Shown piece by piece: positions 23,830 to 33,078 of a DNA stretch of 64,000 bases. This stretch comes from Nitrospinota bacterium. GTDB lineage: Bacteria > Nitrospinota_A > UBA7883 > JACRLM01. The translations under genes and the position numbers were made by a program. Position 1 is the stretch's first letter. The number at the start of each line of letters is the position of its first letter. The stretch is from the NCBI GenBank assembly GCA_016208975.1, contig JACQXA010000001.1, positions 189,834 through 253,833 on the forward strand, written 5' to 3'. The notes under the pieces are model-generated. The model was not told the origin of the DNA. It saw nothing but the letters and a program-made list of their open reading frames with translations, and searched no databases.

Positions 23830-24741
23830 ATGCCGAACGAAAACGAGAATAAATGCGCTGATAAAAACCTGGACCGCAGGAGATTTTTAAAATCCGCCGC
23901 CGTGGGGGCGGCTGGGCTTGCCTTGTCTTCATGCAGTTCGTCCAGTTTCCAGGCCTTTTTCCAGGATCATTTCCGCGAGATGGACAAAGACGAGCTTCTT
24001 TCCACATTAAAAAGGATGGAAGAGGAGTACTCGAAAAAGTATGGCAAAAAGTTCACGGTATCGGCCGAGGCGCCGATAGATGAAACCCTTTTTGGCTACG
24101 GGCTGGACATATCAAGATGCATAGGATGCAGAAGATGCGTTTACGCCTGCGTGGAGGAGAATAACCAGTCGAGGGACCCTCAAATTCACTGGATATCCGT
24201 CCTGCGCTTCAAGAAGGGCGACAAATGGATGGATCTCGAAAATTCCACGAAATACTATGATCCGGAAAAAGTGCCAGAGGATGGCTATTTCTATGTGCCC
24301 ATAGCTTGCCAGCAGTGTGAAAATCCGCCATGCACGAAGGTGTGCCCTGTGCAGGCCACATGGAAAGAGCCCGACGGCATCGTGGTGGTGGATTACAACT
24401 GGTGCATAGGATGCCGTTATTGTATGGCGGCCTGCCCTTACGGGGCCAGGCATTTCAACCTCACCGATCCCGGATTGCCCGCTGAAGAGGTTAATCCGAA
24501 AACCCATTATCTTGGCAACCGGCCCCGCCCGCGCGGAGTGGTGGAGAAATGCACGTTCTGCATCCAGCGCACCCGCAAAGGGTTGTATCCGGCATGTTCC
24601 GAGATATGCCCCATGGGCGCGCGCAAGTTCGGAAACATTCTGGATCCGGAAAGCGAAATCCGTTACCTGATAGACAAGAAGAGGGTTTTCCGTCTGAAAG
24701 AAGACCTGAACACGTTGCCGAAGTTTTACTATTTCATCTAG
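23830..24741 (+). CDS. four-cluster [4Fe-4S] protein (DmsB/PsrB-like) with Tat signal
   Basis: 303 residues from the ATG at 23830 (TTG two codons earlier is less likely). The signal RRRFLKSAAVGAAGLALSSC has a twin-arginine motif and ends in a lipobox-like LSSC, so it may be a lipoprotein. All four cluster motifs are canonical: CIGCRRCVYAC, CQQCENPPCTKVCP, CIGCRYCMAACP and CTFC-x11-CSEICP. It would wire the tetraheme cytochrome to the NrfD subunit encoded next. No catalytic molybdo-subunit is encoded in this operon, in contrast to Qrc- or Psr-type complexes. Confidence 0.93.
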   Translation: MPNENENKCADKNLDRRRFLKSAAVGAAGLALSSCSSSSFQAFFQDHFREMDKDELLSTLKRMEEEYSKKYGKKFTVSAEAPIDETLFGYGLDISRCIGCRRCVYACVEENNQSRDPQIHWISVLRFKKGDKWMDLENSTKYYDPEKVPEDGYFYVPIACQQCENPPCTKVCPVQATWKEPDGIVVVDYNWCIGCRYCMAACPYGARHFNLTDPGLPAEEVNPKTHYLGNRPRPRGVVEKCTFCIQRTRKGLYPACSEICPMGARKFGNILDPESEIRYLIDKKRVFRLKEDLNTLPKFYYFI

Positions 24742-24792
24742 CGGCTCCGGTGAAGACTGGAGCCTGATCACGCATATTGGGAGGACAATTTC

Positions 24793-26010
24793 TTGAAGCA
24801 CAAGGTCAGGAATTTTCTGGCGGCCCTTTCCGAGGTTACCAGGGGGGGCAAGCTATATTACAGATGGGTGGCCGCGCTGTTATTCCTTATGGTTATCGGA
24901 TTGATATCCTACGCAATCCAGATGTCAAACGGCTTTATCGTAACAGCGATCCGGGACCAGGTTTCGTGGGGATTCTACATATCCAACTTTACCTTCCTGG
25001 TCGGCGTGGCGGCGGCGGCGGTGCTTCTTGTGCTTCCGGCGTATGTTTACCACTTCAAACCCATCAAGGAGATAGTGTTCCTCGGTGAGATGATGGCCAT
25101 CACCGCCATTTGCATGTGCATTTTGTTTGTGACCGTGGACTTGGGCCATCCTGAGAGGGTGTGGCACATGTTGCCCCTTTTCGGCTCGCCCAACTTCCCG
25201 CGGTCTATGCTGACCTGGGACGTGCTGGTGTTGAACGGCTATCTGATAATAAATGCCACAGTCTTTTTCTATATCATGTACAAGTTGTACGAGGGCGCCG
25301 ATTACAACAAAATAATGCCACTCGTGCTTCTCTCCATTCCATGGGCGGTGAGCATTCACACGGTCACCGCGTTCTTGTATAACGGGCTGGGGGCGCGCCC
25401 ATTCTGGAACGCATCCATTCTGGCTCCACGGTTTTTAGCTTCCGCCTTTTGCTCCGGCCCGGCGCTGATGATCCTGGTGTTGCAGATAGTCCGCAAGATG
25501 GCCAACGTCCCAATAGACAACAAGGCCATATTCAAGCTGTCGGAGCTTATCGCATACACCATGGCCTTAAACATATTTCTGCTTTTCTGCGAGGTGTTCA
25601 AGGAAGTCTATTCCGACAGCATCCACCTGTATTCGTTGAAGTACCTTTATTTCGGGCTACACGGCCACAACAACCTTGTTCCATGGATGTGGACGGCTCT
25701 CGTCTTCAATAGCGTAAGCCTTTTCCTGTTCCTGTATCCCAAAACATCGAAGAGCATAAAATACGTCAATGCCGCATGTGTCATGACCTTCATCGGCGTT
25801 TACATAGAAAAAGGCTTCGGATTGATCATCCCGGGTTTCGTTCCGGATACGCTGGGCGAGATATACGAATATTCCCCGTCAATAGTTGAGATCGGCGTGA
25901 CAATAGGAATTTGGGCCACCGGGGCTCTGATCTACACGATGCTTTTCAAGTTCGCCTACCCGATTTACAAAAAGGGTCTGCCAAACAACGGAGAGCGGCA
26001 GGAGGGTTGA
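24793..26010 (+). CDS. NrfD/PsrC-family quinone-interacting membrane subunit
   Basis: 405 residues, TTG start with GGGAGG 8 nt upstream. Nine or ten membrane helices in the NrfD pattern, with landmarks SWGFYISNFTFLVGVAAAAV, DLGHPERVWHML, SPNFPRSMLTWDV and IPWAVSIHTVTAFLYNGLGARPFWN. Relatives bind menaquinol at the periplasmic side and pass electrons to a DmsB-like FeS partner. With the two preceding genes it makes a complete quinone-to-cytochrome module. Confidence 0.95.
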   Translation: MKHKVRNFLAALSEVTRGGKLYYRWVAALLFLMVIGLISYAIQMSNGFIVTAIRDQVSWGFYISNFTFLVGVAAAAVLLVLPAYVYHFKPIKEIVFLGEMMAITAICMCILFVTVDLGHPERVWHMLPLFGSPNFPRSMLTWDVLVLNGYLIINATVFFYIMYKLYEGADYNKIMPLVLLSIPWAVSIHTVTAFLYNGLGARPFWNASILAPRFLASAFCSGPALMILVLQIVRKMANVPIDNKAIFKLSELIAYTMALNIFLLFCEVFKEVYSDSIHLYSLKYLYFGLHGHNNLVPWMWTALVFNSVSLFLFLYPKTSKSIKYVNAACVMTFIGVYIEKGFGLIIPGFVPDTLGEIYEYSPSIVEIGVTIGIWATGALIYTMLFKFAYPIYKKGLPNNGERQEG

Positions 26011-26046
26011 TTATAACCATCATGTAATTCCCGTAGAGCCAATCTG

Positions 26047-26081
26047 AAGGCGCGTGGGTTCAAGACTCCCGCGCCTTTTTC
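26047..26081 (+). terminator. terminator of the NrfD operon
   Basis: AAGGCGCG pairs with CGCGCCTT, followed by TTTCT, 36 bp after the nrfD-type stop. Confidence 0.85.
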
Positions 26082-26533
26082 TATTTGCAACCCAGGTATC
26101 ATTTACTGTCACCCAGACGCTTGATGTAAAAACCTTGGAGCGGCGTTCAAGCCCCAATCAAGGCCCCCAGACGTATGCCCCCCACTACCGTACCGCACTG
26201 GCCATCGAGATGCGGGGGAAATCATAACTTCTACTGGATCAACCGTATCGGTTTAGGTGAAGTTATCGGGAGGGAAAGCCATCGGATAACGCGCCGTCGA
26301 GTATATCAGCGGCGCGCAAACGATAAACAAGGGAGAAAGGCGGGGACGATATTTGGAAGGCCCCTCTCCACCGCTTTCCAAAGCGAATGAGTGGCTTCAG
26401 CTTAAGCTACAGAGCCAGATTATTTTCCGGTGGCCGCAACGCCGCTATATGCGAAATCGTCATACGAGGTGACGCTGTCCGCTTTTGTCCACACATCCGC
26501 GGCGCCGGCTTGGCGTGGAGGTCTCCCCTGGCG
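26082..26533. other. intergenic region without supported gene
   Basis: Convergent interval between the NrfD operon and the diheme cytochrome gene. Frames of 71 and 160 codons on the plus strand (26175-26390, 26387-26869) lack ribosome-binding sites and the longer runs antisense through the cytochrome gene. A weak TTTGGAA...TTCCAAA repeat at about 26355-26385 might terminate the minus-strand operon. Confidence 0.4.
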
Positions 26534-27778
26534 TCAGTCCCAATATTTATCCTTTGCCTGGATGGCGGCCGGGCCTTCCGGTTTCGAGCGTTCGACAAGC
26601 TCTGCGTTGCCAAGCTTACCCTTGGAATAGAAAGCCCACTCATAAGCCGTGATTTTCCATATCTGCTCGTCCGAGAGCATTTCACCCCAGGCGGACATCG
26701 GGCTATCTTTGCCGAAGCCGTACTTGATTATCTGGAACCAACGGGCCTCGGTGAGGTTCTCCATATCCGGGCTCGTGGTGAAGTCCGGCGCGCCTTCGAA
26801 CAGCGGCTTGCCATCTTTTCCGTGGCACACATGGCAGGCCACGTCCGGATTAACAAGACCCTCGTATAGCTTCCGCCCTTCCTCTACAACGGCCGCGTTC
26901 GTCCACCAGCCCTCGGGCATGTTTTCGGTGGAGACGTGCAACGCGCTTTTAAGGTTCTCAAGATATGTGACCACGGCCACCAGTTCGTCTTTTGTAAGCT
27001 GTTTGCCGTAATAGTCCGGCATGGAGCGGGCCACCTTGGGGTTTTCCGCGTATGGTTTAAGTATTTCCTTGTACGGGTCCACAAGAGACTCCGTTATCTT
27101 CTCCGGCTTGCCCAAGTCAATCTCCGAAAGGTTTGGCCCCCGCTTTACCTCGCCGCCCGGGGCGATGTTGTGGCAGTTGAAACACTCGAAGTCCTTGAAC
27201 ACCTGGGCGCCAGCCCTGATCACCGTGTCCTTGTCCGCGCCGGCCAGGGAGAGGGTGGTTTGCTTGAGCTTGGCTATCTCATTCTCCGGCTCATACTGAG
27301 GCAACATGGTGGAGGTGAACAGATAAAGCGCCGAAGAGCCCACATAAAGGACTAGAAGGTTATTCACGCTCTTAAGCCCGGAAGGCTCCGCCATGTCTGG
27401 CTTGAATTCGAGAAAAATGAAAAGGAACAGCCCAAGCAGGGCGAATACTATCATGGTGACAATGAACATGGGCGGGAACTTCAGCACGCTGGCGGCTCCC
27501 CACAACGCGACAATCATTGCGGCTCCGGACACGCCAAAGTAATACCCAAGCGCCTTCGAGAAGGACAAGCCCCCGCTTTCTGACCGGACCGCGCCGAAGT
27601 CGGACAATGCGAAATAGACGAGGTACGGTAGCGTGAAGGCGGAGAACATCACGCCGAAGCTACTAGGCATCTTATAAAGAGTAAATGTCAAAGCCCAGAT
27701 GAACGCATTGGCGCCCAAAAGCCCGATGGCCTTCTGCTTGAATTTTTTCTTGGACTCGGCTGTCACGGTGAAAGCCAT
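26534..27778 (-). CDS. membrane-anchored diheme cytochrome c
   Basis: 414 residues, with GGGAGG upstream of the ATG. The first 170 residues contain about five membrane helices. The periplasmic part holds two cytochrome c domains with CFNCH (GAQVFKDFECFNCHNIAPGG) and CHVCH (DVACHVCHGKDGKP). Axial Met candidates are SMPDYYGKQLT and SPMSAWGEML, a standard class I arrangement. It is the last gene of the molybdoenzyme operon and follows the bd-like oxidase subunit by 31 bp, so it probably substitutes for CydB as the partner bringing or taking electrons at the periplasmic face. Confidence 0.92.
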   Translation of the reverse strand: MAFTVTAESKKKFKQKAIGLLGANAFIWALTFTLYKMPSSFGVMFSAFTLPYLVYFALSDFGAVRSESGGLSFSKALGYYFGVSGAAMIVALWGAASVLKFPPMFIVTMIVFALLGLFLFIFLEFKPDMAEPSGLKSVNNLLVLYVGSSALYLFTSTMLPQYEPENEIAKLKQTTLSLAGADKDTVIRAGAQVFKDFECFNCHNIAPGGEVKRGPNLSEIDLGKPEKITESLVDPYKEILKPYAENPKVARSMPDYYGKQLTKDELVAVVTYLENLKSALHVSTENMPEGWWTNAAVVEEGRKLYEGLVNPDVACHVCHGKDGKPLFEGAPDFTTSPDMENLTEARWFQIIKYGFGKDSPMSAWGEMLSDEQIWKITAYEWAFYSKGKLGNAELVERSKPEGPAAIQAKDKYWD

Positions 27779-27809
27779 CTAAATTGCCTCCCTCTCCGGC
27801 GTAATTCCC

Positions 27810-29351
27810 TTACTCATGCTTTTTGGCTTCCACATTTACCCGCAGGCTGAACCAGATGATGAAACTGAACACCAGGAAAAAACCGAGGGTTATCAACGTG
27901 GTCATGGCCCCGGAATACTGTAGTGTCGGCGTGTAGGATTCCAGCGTGGTGTCTTTCACCTGGAGATAAACATGGTTGGATTTCCGGACAAGTTCCCTTA
28001 CGGCGCCCATGAGGTTCATGAGCCATATGTCAGAGAAGCCGAGGAATATAAGAATGTATTGAGCCAGCGGATCCACCTTGCCCCAGGCCACCTGGCCGGT
28101 CTTGACCGACCGGTTGTATAGGAAGAAATTGGCGAAGGTACACAGGCAAATGATAACCGCCGCAAGGTTCTTGGCCTTCATCAGCGCCAGGTAGCCCAGG
28201 TGCGAGGGTAGCTCGGTTCCGGTAACGGCCATGCCCGGCTCCGGCACCATGGTGGCGAAATAGTGCCTTGGCAGGAACCAGATCATCGCGCCGAAGAAGA
28301 TCAGCACGTAGTTCACCTTCATCCACTGCTCAAACCTCTCCGCCCCGGTGATGCGCTTCATGGAAATCCACATGTACAGGTTGGACGCCACGAAAAGAAG
28401 ACCCACCAGCACCGCCTGCGCCTCGAAATACATCGAAAGCCTGTCGGACATCATGTACATTCCTATGCTGGCGTCGTACATGTAGAACTCGTAGGCGTAT
28501 ATATAGCCCATTATCGGCAGGGGTATCATGGCGCCAAGCCCGATAAGGTTGCCTATGTAACCCTGCCAGTCGTAAAACTTCCTGTCCTCCGCGTTTCTGG
28601 ACATGAAGTACATGTAAGCGGAGATGATGCAAACCATGTAGCCGCCGAAGGTGACGTTGCCTATCATCCGGTGCAGGTTCAGCGGCATCCATGTGAAGTT
28701 GTTGATGTTGTCCCACAGCGTGGGGTTGTCTATTCCCTTGGGAGGCGTGTTCATGTAGCTGGCCGGGGCGTTCAGGATAAACAGGGTAAGTATGCCCACG
28801 CCGTTGAGCAGGAAGCCGATTCCGATATGGGCCAGTTTTTTCGTTTTAGTGCCAGACAGCGGGCCCCAGCTGTAATAGTACATGTACATCAGGATGGTTT
28901 CCCCTATGAACGACAGGGGGTATATGACAAGCCATATAAGGTCGAACTTGTAAAACAGGTAGTACGTGATCTTCGGGTAGAGGCCGAAAAGAAGCAGAGC
29001 GAAAGCCCCGCCAAAAAGAGCGGTTAGCGAGTAGCAGAACGCGGTGACTTTGATAACTTCCTTGGCCAGGCGCTCATACCTGTAATCTCCGCTCCATACG
29101 TAAAGCGCTTCGGATACCAGCACAAAGAAGGGCACCCCCAGGATGAACGAGGCGAAAAGGATGTGCGTCTGCGCGGCGATCCATATAATCGCCCTGTTCC
29201 CCATAAGGGGGAAATCTATGGGCGGCAGGTTCTCTGGCACTGGCGGAACTTTTTGGGCCCATGCCGCGTCTGCCATGAAAAACGCCAGCGCCGCAAAGGC
29301 CAGCATGGCGCCCGCGAACAACGTTCTACCGGTTATACCCTGAATTCTCAT
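27810..29351 (-). CDS. cytochrome bd-like oxidase subunit I (CydA family)
   Basis: 513 residues. An N-terminal hydrophobic stretch ending DAAWAQ looks like a cleavable signal, which classical CydA lacks. Then the CydA-type helices: QTHILFASFILGVPFFV (His 63, position of a heme ligand), IYPLSFIGETILMYMYYY, MPLNLHRMIGNVTFGG and DRLSMYFEAQAVLVGLL. The periplasmic Q-loop motif of true quinol oxidases (GRQPW context) is not visible. No cydB is adjacent; a diheme membrane cytochrome c follows instead. It belongs with bd-like subunits reported in nitrite oxidisers and relatives, which may take electrons from cytochrome c. Whether it reduces oxygen is open. Confidence 0.85.
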   Translation of the reverse strand: MRIQGITGRTLFAGAMLAFAALAFFMADAAWAQKVPPVPENLPPIDFPLMGNRAIIWIAAQTHILFASFILGVPFFVLVSEALYVWSGDYRYERLAKEVIKVTAFCYSLTALFGGAFALLLFGLYPKITYYLFYKFDLIWLVIYPLSFIGETILMYMYYYSWGPLSGTKTKKLAHIGIGFLLNGVGILTLFILNAPASYMNTPPKGIDNPTLWDNINNFTWMPLNLHRMIGNVTFGGYMVCIISAYMYFMSRNAEDRKFYDWQGYIGNLIGLGAMIPLPIMGYIYAYEFYMYDASIGMYMMSDRLSMYFEAQAVLVGLLFVASNLYMWISMKRITGAERFEQWMKVNYVLIFFGAMIWFLPRHYFATMVPEPGMAVTGTELPSHLGYLALMKAKNLAAVIICLCTFANFFLYNRSVKTGQVAWGKVDPLAQYILIFLGFSDIWLMNLMGAVRELVRKSNHVYLQVKDTTLESYTPTLQYSGAMTTLITLGFFLVFSFIIWFSLRVNVEAKKHE

Positions 29352-29366
29352 TCACATCTCCAGATG

Positions 29367-29897
29367 TCATAATCCCCTGGCCATATAGATTTCCAGCGGC
29401 GCTCCGATGTCGAACGGGACCTTTTTCAGATGCCTGTCCTTATATATGTACTTGACTGTGGGCGTGTCTTTCTTTTCAGTATGGCTATGCAGTAAAAGGC
29501 CATCCGGCGTCTTCATGGGGACATATTTCATGTAGTCCTCCTTGCCGTAAAAGAACACCCCTGGCCCCTCCTCCTCATGGCATTTAAGACACGGATCCGG
29601 ACTGTAATAGAAAACAGTCTTTATGTCGGACATGGTGGCCCGGCGTTTGGTGATTATAAGGAAGGGCGCCTCAAGGTCGAACCAATCGTCATCCCACGCC
29701 GACCCTACGGGCGGTTTTATGGTGGATACCGGAACCTTTTGGCCGAAAACCGGCGAACCGCTGGCCTCGGCCTCCTCCACCTTCTCGGGTACCATCAGCG
29801 CGCGGAAATAGTTGTCGGAATTCCTGATGAACAGCCCGTACCAGATAGCGCCGCAGATAAGCGCCGCTATCAAGGCTCCAAATTTTACTTTTTCCAT
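29367..29897 (-). CDS. membrane-anchored monoheme cytochrome c
   Basis: 176 residues with one N-terminal membrane helix (FGALIAALICGAIWYGLFI) and a single heme site CLKCH in YSPDPCLKCHEEEGPG. A beta-rich region follows, with no family I know. Its start overlaps the end of the FeS gene by 13 bp, and the bd-like gene follows 15 bp after its stop. Position suggests the relay between the molybdoenzyme's FeS subunit and the bd-like module. Confidence 0.85.
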   Translation of the reverse strand: MEKVKFGALIAALICGAIWYGLFIRNSDNYFRALMVPEKVEEAEASGSPVFGQKVPVSTIKPPVGSAWDDDWFDLEAPFLIITKRRATMSDIKTVFYYSPDPCLKCHEEEGPGVFFYGKEDYMKYVPMKTPDGLLLHSHTEKKDTPTVKYIYKDRHLKKVPFDIGAPLEIYMARGL

Positions 29898-30496
29898 TCG
29901 CCCCTCACCGACCTCGGTTTCAAAAATATGTTACTGGGACCGAGATTGTGCGTGTCAAGGTCCATGATCTGACGCCCCTCCGCCTCCACCCTCTTAAGGA
30001 GCTCTTCCCGAGGCCCGAAATCCAGCGCCTGGCTTGGGCATTTCATCATGCAGGCCGGTTTATTGCCGCCAGGGGCGTCCGGGCTTCTATCGGCCTTATG
30101 GACGCAGAATGTGCATTTGTCCACCACAAGGTATCCGTATTTGTTCTTCTGCGGGGAAAGCCGTATGGCGCCGTATGGGCAGGCGAACTCGCAGAACCGG
30201 TCACCGTCGCACTTGTCCGGAATGATTATCACGCGCCCATCGGACTCCCGTTTCTCGATAGCCTTGCCCTCCACCGGGCACGCGGCGATGCACGCTGGCT
30301 TTTCGCAATGCTGGCAGTTCATGTACACCGGAAACAGGGCTGGGTCTTTACTCTGGTCCGGCCCCATAAGGACAACCTCGTTCCGCTGATATTCCTGCCT
30401 GATATGGTTTTCAAGCTTGCATGCGATCACGCAACCGCGGCAGAAAATGCACCGCTCCATGTCCACAAGAAACGCCATCTGCTGTTTTACGGCCAT
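29885..30496 (-). CDS. [4Fe-4S] electron-transfer subunit (PsrB/DmsB-like) with CxxDxxC site
   Basis: 203 residues without signal peptide; it would be exported together with the Tat-bearing catalytic subunit 9 bp upstream. Cluster motifs: CIFCRGCVIAC, CQHCEKPACIAACP, CDGDRFCEFACP and CTFC-x14-CMMKC. In the third the second cysteine is an aspartate (CxxDxxC), the arrangement known from Pyrococcus furiosus ferredoxin, where the cluster interconverts between [3Fe-4S] and [4Fe-4S]; NarH-type subunits likewise lack one Cys in one motif. The cluster may therefore have an altered potential. Confidence 0.92.
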   Translation of the reverse strand: MAVKQQMAFLVDMERCIFCRGCVIACKLENHIRQEYQRNEVVLMGPDQSKDPALFPVYMNCQHCEKPACIAACPVEGKAIEKRESDGRVIIIPDKCDGDRFCEFACPYGAIRLSPQKNKYGYLVVDKCTFCVHKADRSPDAPGGNKPACMMKCPSQALDFGPREELLKRVEAEGRQIMDLDTHNLGPSNIFLKPRSVRGEWKK

Positions 30497-30505
30497 AATC
30501 CGCTC

Positions 30506-33076
30506 CTACTTGCCACTCTGGCCGGTTCCGCCGCCAAGCTCCTCGGCCGGATGCCCGATTTTGTATATCTTCAGGCCTGGATGCGAGCTTATGGAGCAAA
30601 GCTGGGCTTTGTAACATACCTGGCCGGAAAGCGTGTCGTAATACGTTTCCGTGAGGTTGTTCACGGAGTCCCAAACACGCCGGTCCATAGCCGTCCTTAC
30701 AACTTGCTTTAGGCCGAAGCCTATTGGAACGAAGACGGTGTTCGGCTGAATCCCGTCCCACACGATGACAGGCCCTTCGATAAACCCGCGCGGTGTCTCC
30801 AGCTTTATGAAGTCCCCGCTTTGGATGTTCATCTGCTTGGCCACGTCAGGATGGATCTGTATGTACCTGTCTCCCGATTGTTGCACAAGCCCCCATGCCC
30901 AGTGCGTGATGCTGTGGAAGTGCAGGGCGTTGGGCCGGCCGGTGGTGAACTGGAATGGGTATTTCTCCCTCAACTCCTTGTCCGGCGCCACACCGATTTT
31001 CACTTTGTGCACAAGGTTGCCGCCGGACGTGTTTGCGACGGTCGGGCTCTTGACGAACTCGTCCAGATACTGAAGCGTGGGTAGCCCGTCCATGTTCTCC
31101 GGCGATGTGTAAAATTGGGGGATGGCGGAGTGCCCCGTGGCCTCCAGGCTGGCCTGCAGTTCTTTGGTGAATACCTCCACCTTGCCGGACGGCGTAAGGA
31201 ACCGTTTACCGCCGAATATGCCGCGCCACTCCGGCCTGTCCAGATACATCACGCTCGTTCCGGGATGGGTGGTTGATGGGCATGGCCACCTGAGGGGTGA
31301 CGCCATTTTGTCCAAACGGTCGGCCGTCATCCCGGCGGCGGTCTTGTTGTTGGCCGGATTTACGGTGTTCCACAACAGGCGGTTGTCCAGCCACTCGGTT
31401 TTCAGATTGTCCTTCCAGTACGCTGGCGGATGCTTCTTGTCCAACTCCGCCATTTTCTGCCCCATCTCTATCCATATGCGGGAGTCAATGCGGCTTTCGC
31501 CAACCGGCTCCACCACCTTGTTGTTCCACCTGATGCCGCGGTCGCACCGGCGCATGCCAACAGCGTCCACCTCGTAAAAGGTGGTCGTGGGCAGGATGTA
31601 ATCGGCGAAGTAGCAGTCCTCCTGCGGGAAGAGATTGAGCGACACGAAAAGATCCAGCTTTTTAAGCGCCTCTTGTGTGCGTTTGTTGCTGGCGTTCTGC
31701 GTCATCATGTTGCCGGCGTAAATCACCGCATGGAGCGGGTATGGCTTGCCTGTCAGCGCCGATTCCACGAAATAGTCCGGATGGGGTGGAAGGCCAGGCT
31801 CGGTTATGGGTTCCACGTCTATGATGGGAGGCAGTGTCAAACCCACCGGGCTGTTGTGCAGGAAATTGGCCCCGCCGCCGGGAATGCCGACGTTGCCTGT
31901 TATGGCGGCGAGGAAGCTTATGACGCGATAAGTGTCCACCGCGTTTACCTGGTGGGCTATACCGGCGTTGGTTATTATGGCGGCCGGTTTTGTTGTAGCG
32001 TATTTTTCGGCGACTTCCCTTATTGTGGCTTCGGGGATGCCTGTTATCCCCTCCGCCCATTTCGGGCTGTAGCCTTTGCCAATCACAAAACCGGACAGCT
32101 CGGAGAAACCCAGGGTCCATTCTGATACGAACTTTTTATCGTACAGCCCCCGCTCAATGATGTGGTGGATCATGCCATAGATGAACGCCATGTCCGTACC
32201 GCACTTTATGGGAATCCACAAGTTGGCCCCGGAGCCGGTGAACGTCATGCGCGGATCAACCACCACCCATTGCGCCCCAACGGCTTGTTTGCGCAGGAGC
32301 ATGTAGCCGTGAAGCACCGGATGGGTTTCAGCGTGGTTGGAGCCTAGCCAAAGCACAAATTTGGAGTCGCCCAAGTCTTCAGTGCCCGTTATGGAATCCG
32401 GCCCGTAGCCATTGGTCTGCCCGGCGTTTCCGAAAGTCATTTTCAGGGCTATCCCGCCAGCGTCGTTGCATACATAACCTTCGTGGGTGGTATTCGGGCT
32501 TCCCAAAAGCTCCATGAACCGCCATTGCATGGCTGGGGTCTCCCTGGTCTGCCTGCCTGTGGCCTTGGCGGCGATTGCCTTGGCCCCGTGCTTTTCCTTT
32601 ATTTCAAGGAGTTTGGAGCATATCTCCGTGTAAGCCTGCTCCCATGAAATAGGCTGGAAATTGGAGGTAGGTTTGTCACCAACGCGCTTCATCGGTTTGA
32701 GAAGACGGTGTTTGTTGTAGATCAACTGCGGTATGGCCTGCCCCTTGGCGCAAAGCTTGCCTCTTTGCACCGGGTCGCCAGATTCTCCGTAAACGTTGTA
32801 AACCCTGCCGTCTTTTACGTGTACATGATGGCTACAGCTGGATGGGCAAAATGAGCATCCCGATTTTACGACACCGTCTATTTCCTGCCCATCTTCGGGC
32901 CTGTGTATAACTTTTTGCGTGTATGGGTAATCAATAAGGGGATCTATCAGCCTTGCTTCCAGCCCTCTTCGCTGAAGACTGCTTTTCGGAGCCGGGTAAC
33001 ATCCAGCGCCAGCGGCCAGCGCGGCAGGGGCAAGCTTGATAAACGTCCTGCGTGTTAATCGCATCTTGTCCACCAT
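30506..33076 (-). CDS. Tat-exported molybdopterin oxidoreductase, catalytic subunit (DMSO reductase family)
   Basis: 856 residues (852 from the in-frame ATG at 33064). Twin-arginine signal RLTRRTFIKLAPAALAAGAG ends in a lipobox-like AGAGC. FS0 cluster CSFCPSSC...KLCAKG lies near residue 75. Further landmarks are GSPNTTHEGYVCNDAGG, where the Cys may ligand the metal as in Psr/Phs-type enzymes, GSNHAETHPVLH, ADYILPTTTFYEVD, and the C-terminal dinucleotide domain (NALHFHSITHW, FIKLETPRGFIEGPV). Substrate cannot be told; sulfur oxyanion, polysulfide, nitrogen or arsenic compounds are possible. The operon also encodes FeS, cytochrome c and bd-like subunits. Confidence 0.93.
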   Translation of the reverse strand: MVDKMRLTRRTFIKLAPAALAAGAGCYPAPKSSLQRRGLEARLIDPLIDYPYTQKVIHRPEDGQEIDGVVKSGCSFCPSSCSHHVHVKDGRVYNVYGESGDPVQRGKLCAKGQAIPQLIYNKHRLLKPMKRVGDKPTSNFQPISWEQAYTEICSKLLEIKEKHGAKAIAAKATGRQTRETPAMQWRFMELLGSPNTTHEGYVCNDAGGIALKMTFGNAGQTNGYGPDSITGTEDLGDSKFVLWLGSNHAETHPVLHGYMLLRKQAVGAQWVVVDPRMTFTGSGANLWIPIKCGTDMAFIYGMIHHIIERGLYDKKFVSEWTLGFSELSGFVIGKGYSPKWAEGITGIPEATIREVAEKYATTKPAAIITNAGIAHQVNAVDTYRVISFLAAITGNVGIPGGGANFLHNSPVGLTLPPIIDVEPITEPGLPPHPDYFVESALTGKPYPLHAVIYAGNMMTQNASNKRTQEALKKLDLFVSLNLFPQEDCYFADYILPTTTFYEVDAVGMRRCDRGIRWNNKVVEPVGESRIDSRIWIEMGQKMAELDKKHPPAYWKDNLKTEWLDNRLLWNTVNPANNKTAAGMTADRLDKMASPLRWPCPSTTHPGTSVMYLDRPEWRGIFGGKRFLTPSGKVEVFTKELQASLEATGHSAIPQFYTSPENMDGLPTLQYLDEFVKSPTVANTSGGNLVHKVKIGVAPDKELREKYPFQFTTGRPNALHFHSITHWAWGLVQQSGDRYIQIHPDVAKQMNIQSGDFIKLETPRGFIEGPVIVWDGIQPNTVFVPIGFGLKQVVRTAMDRRVWDSVNNLTETYYDTLSGQVCYKAQLCSISSHPGLKIYKIGHPAEELGGGTGQSGK

Positions 33077-33078
33077 GG

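Noticed and set aside
26387-26869. 160-codon plus-strand ORF
   Set aside because: Antisense to the well-supported diheme cytochrome gene and without any motif.
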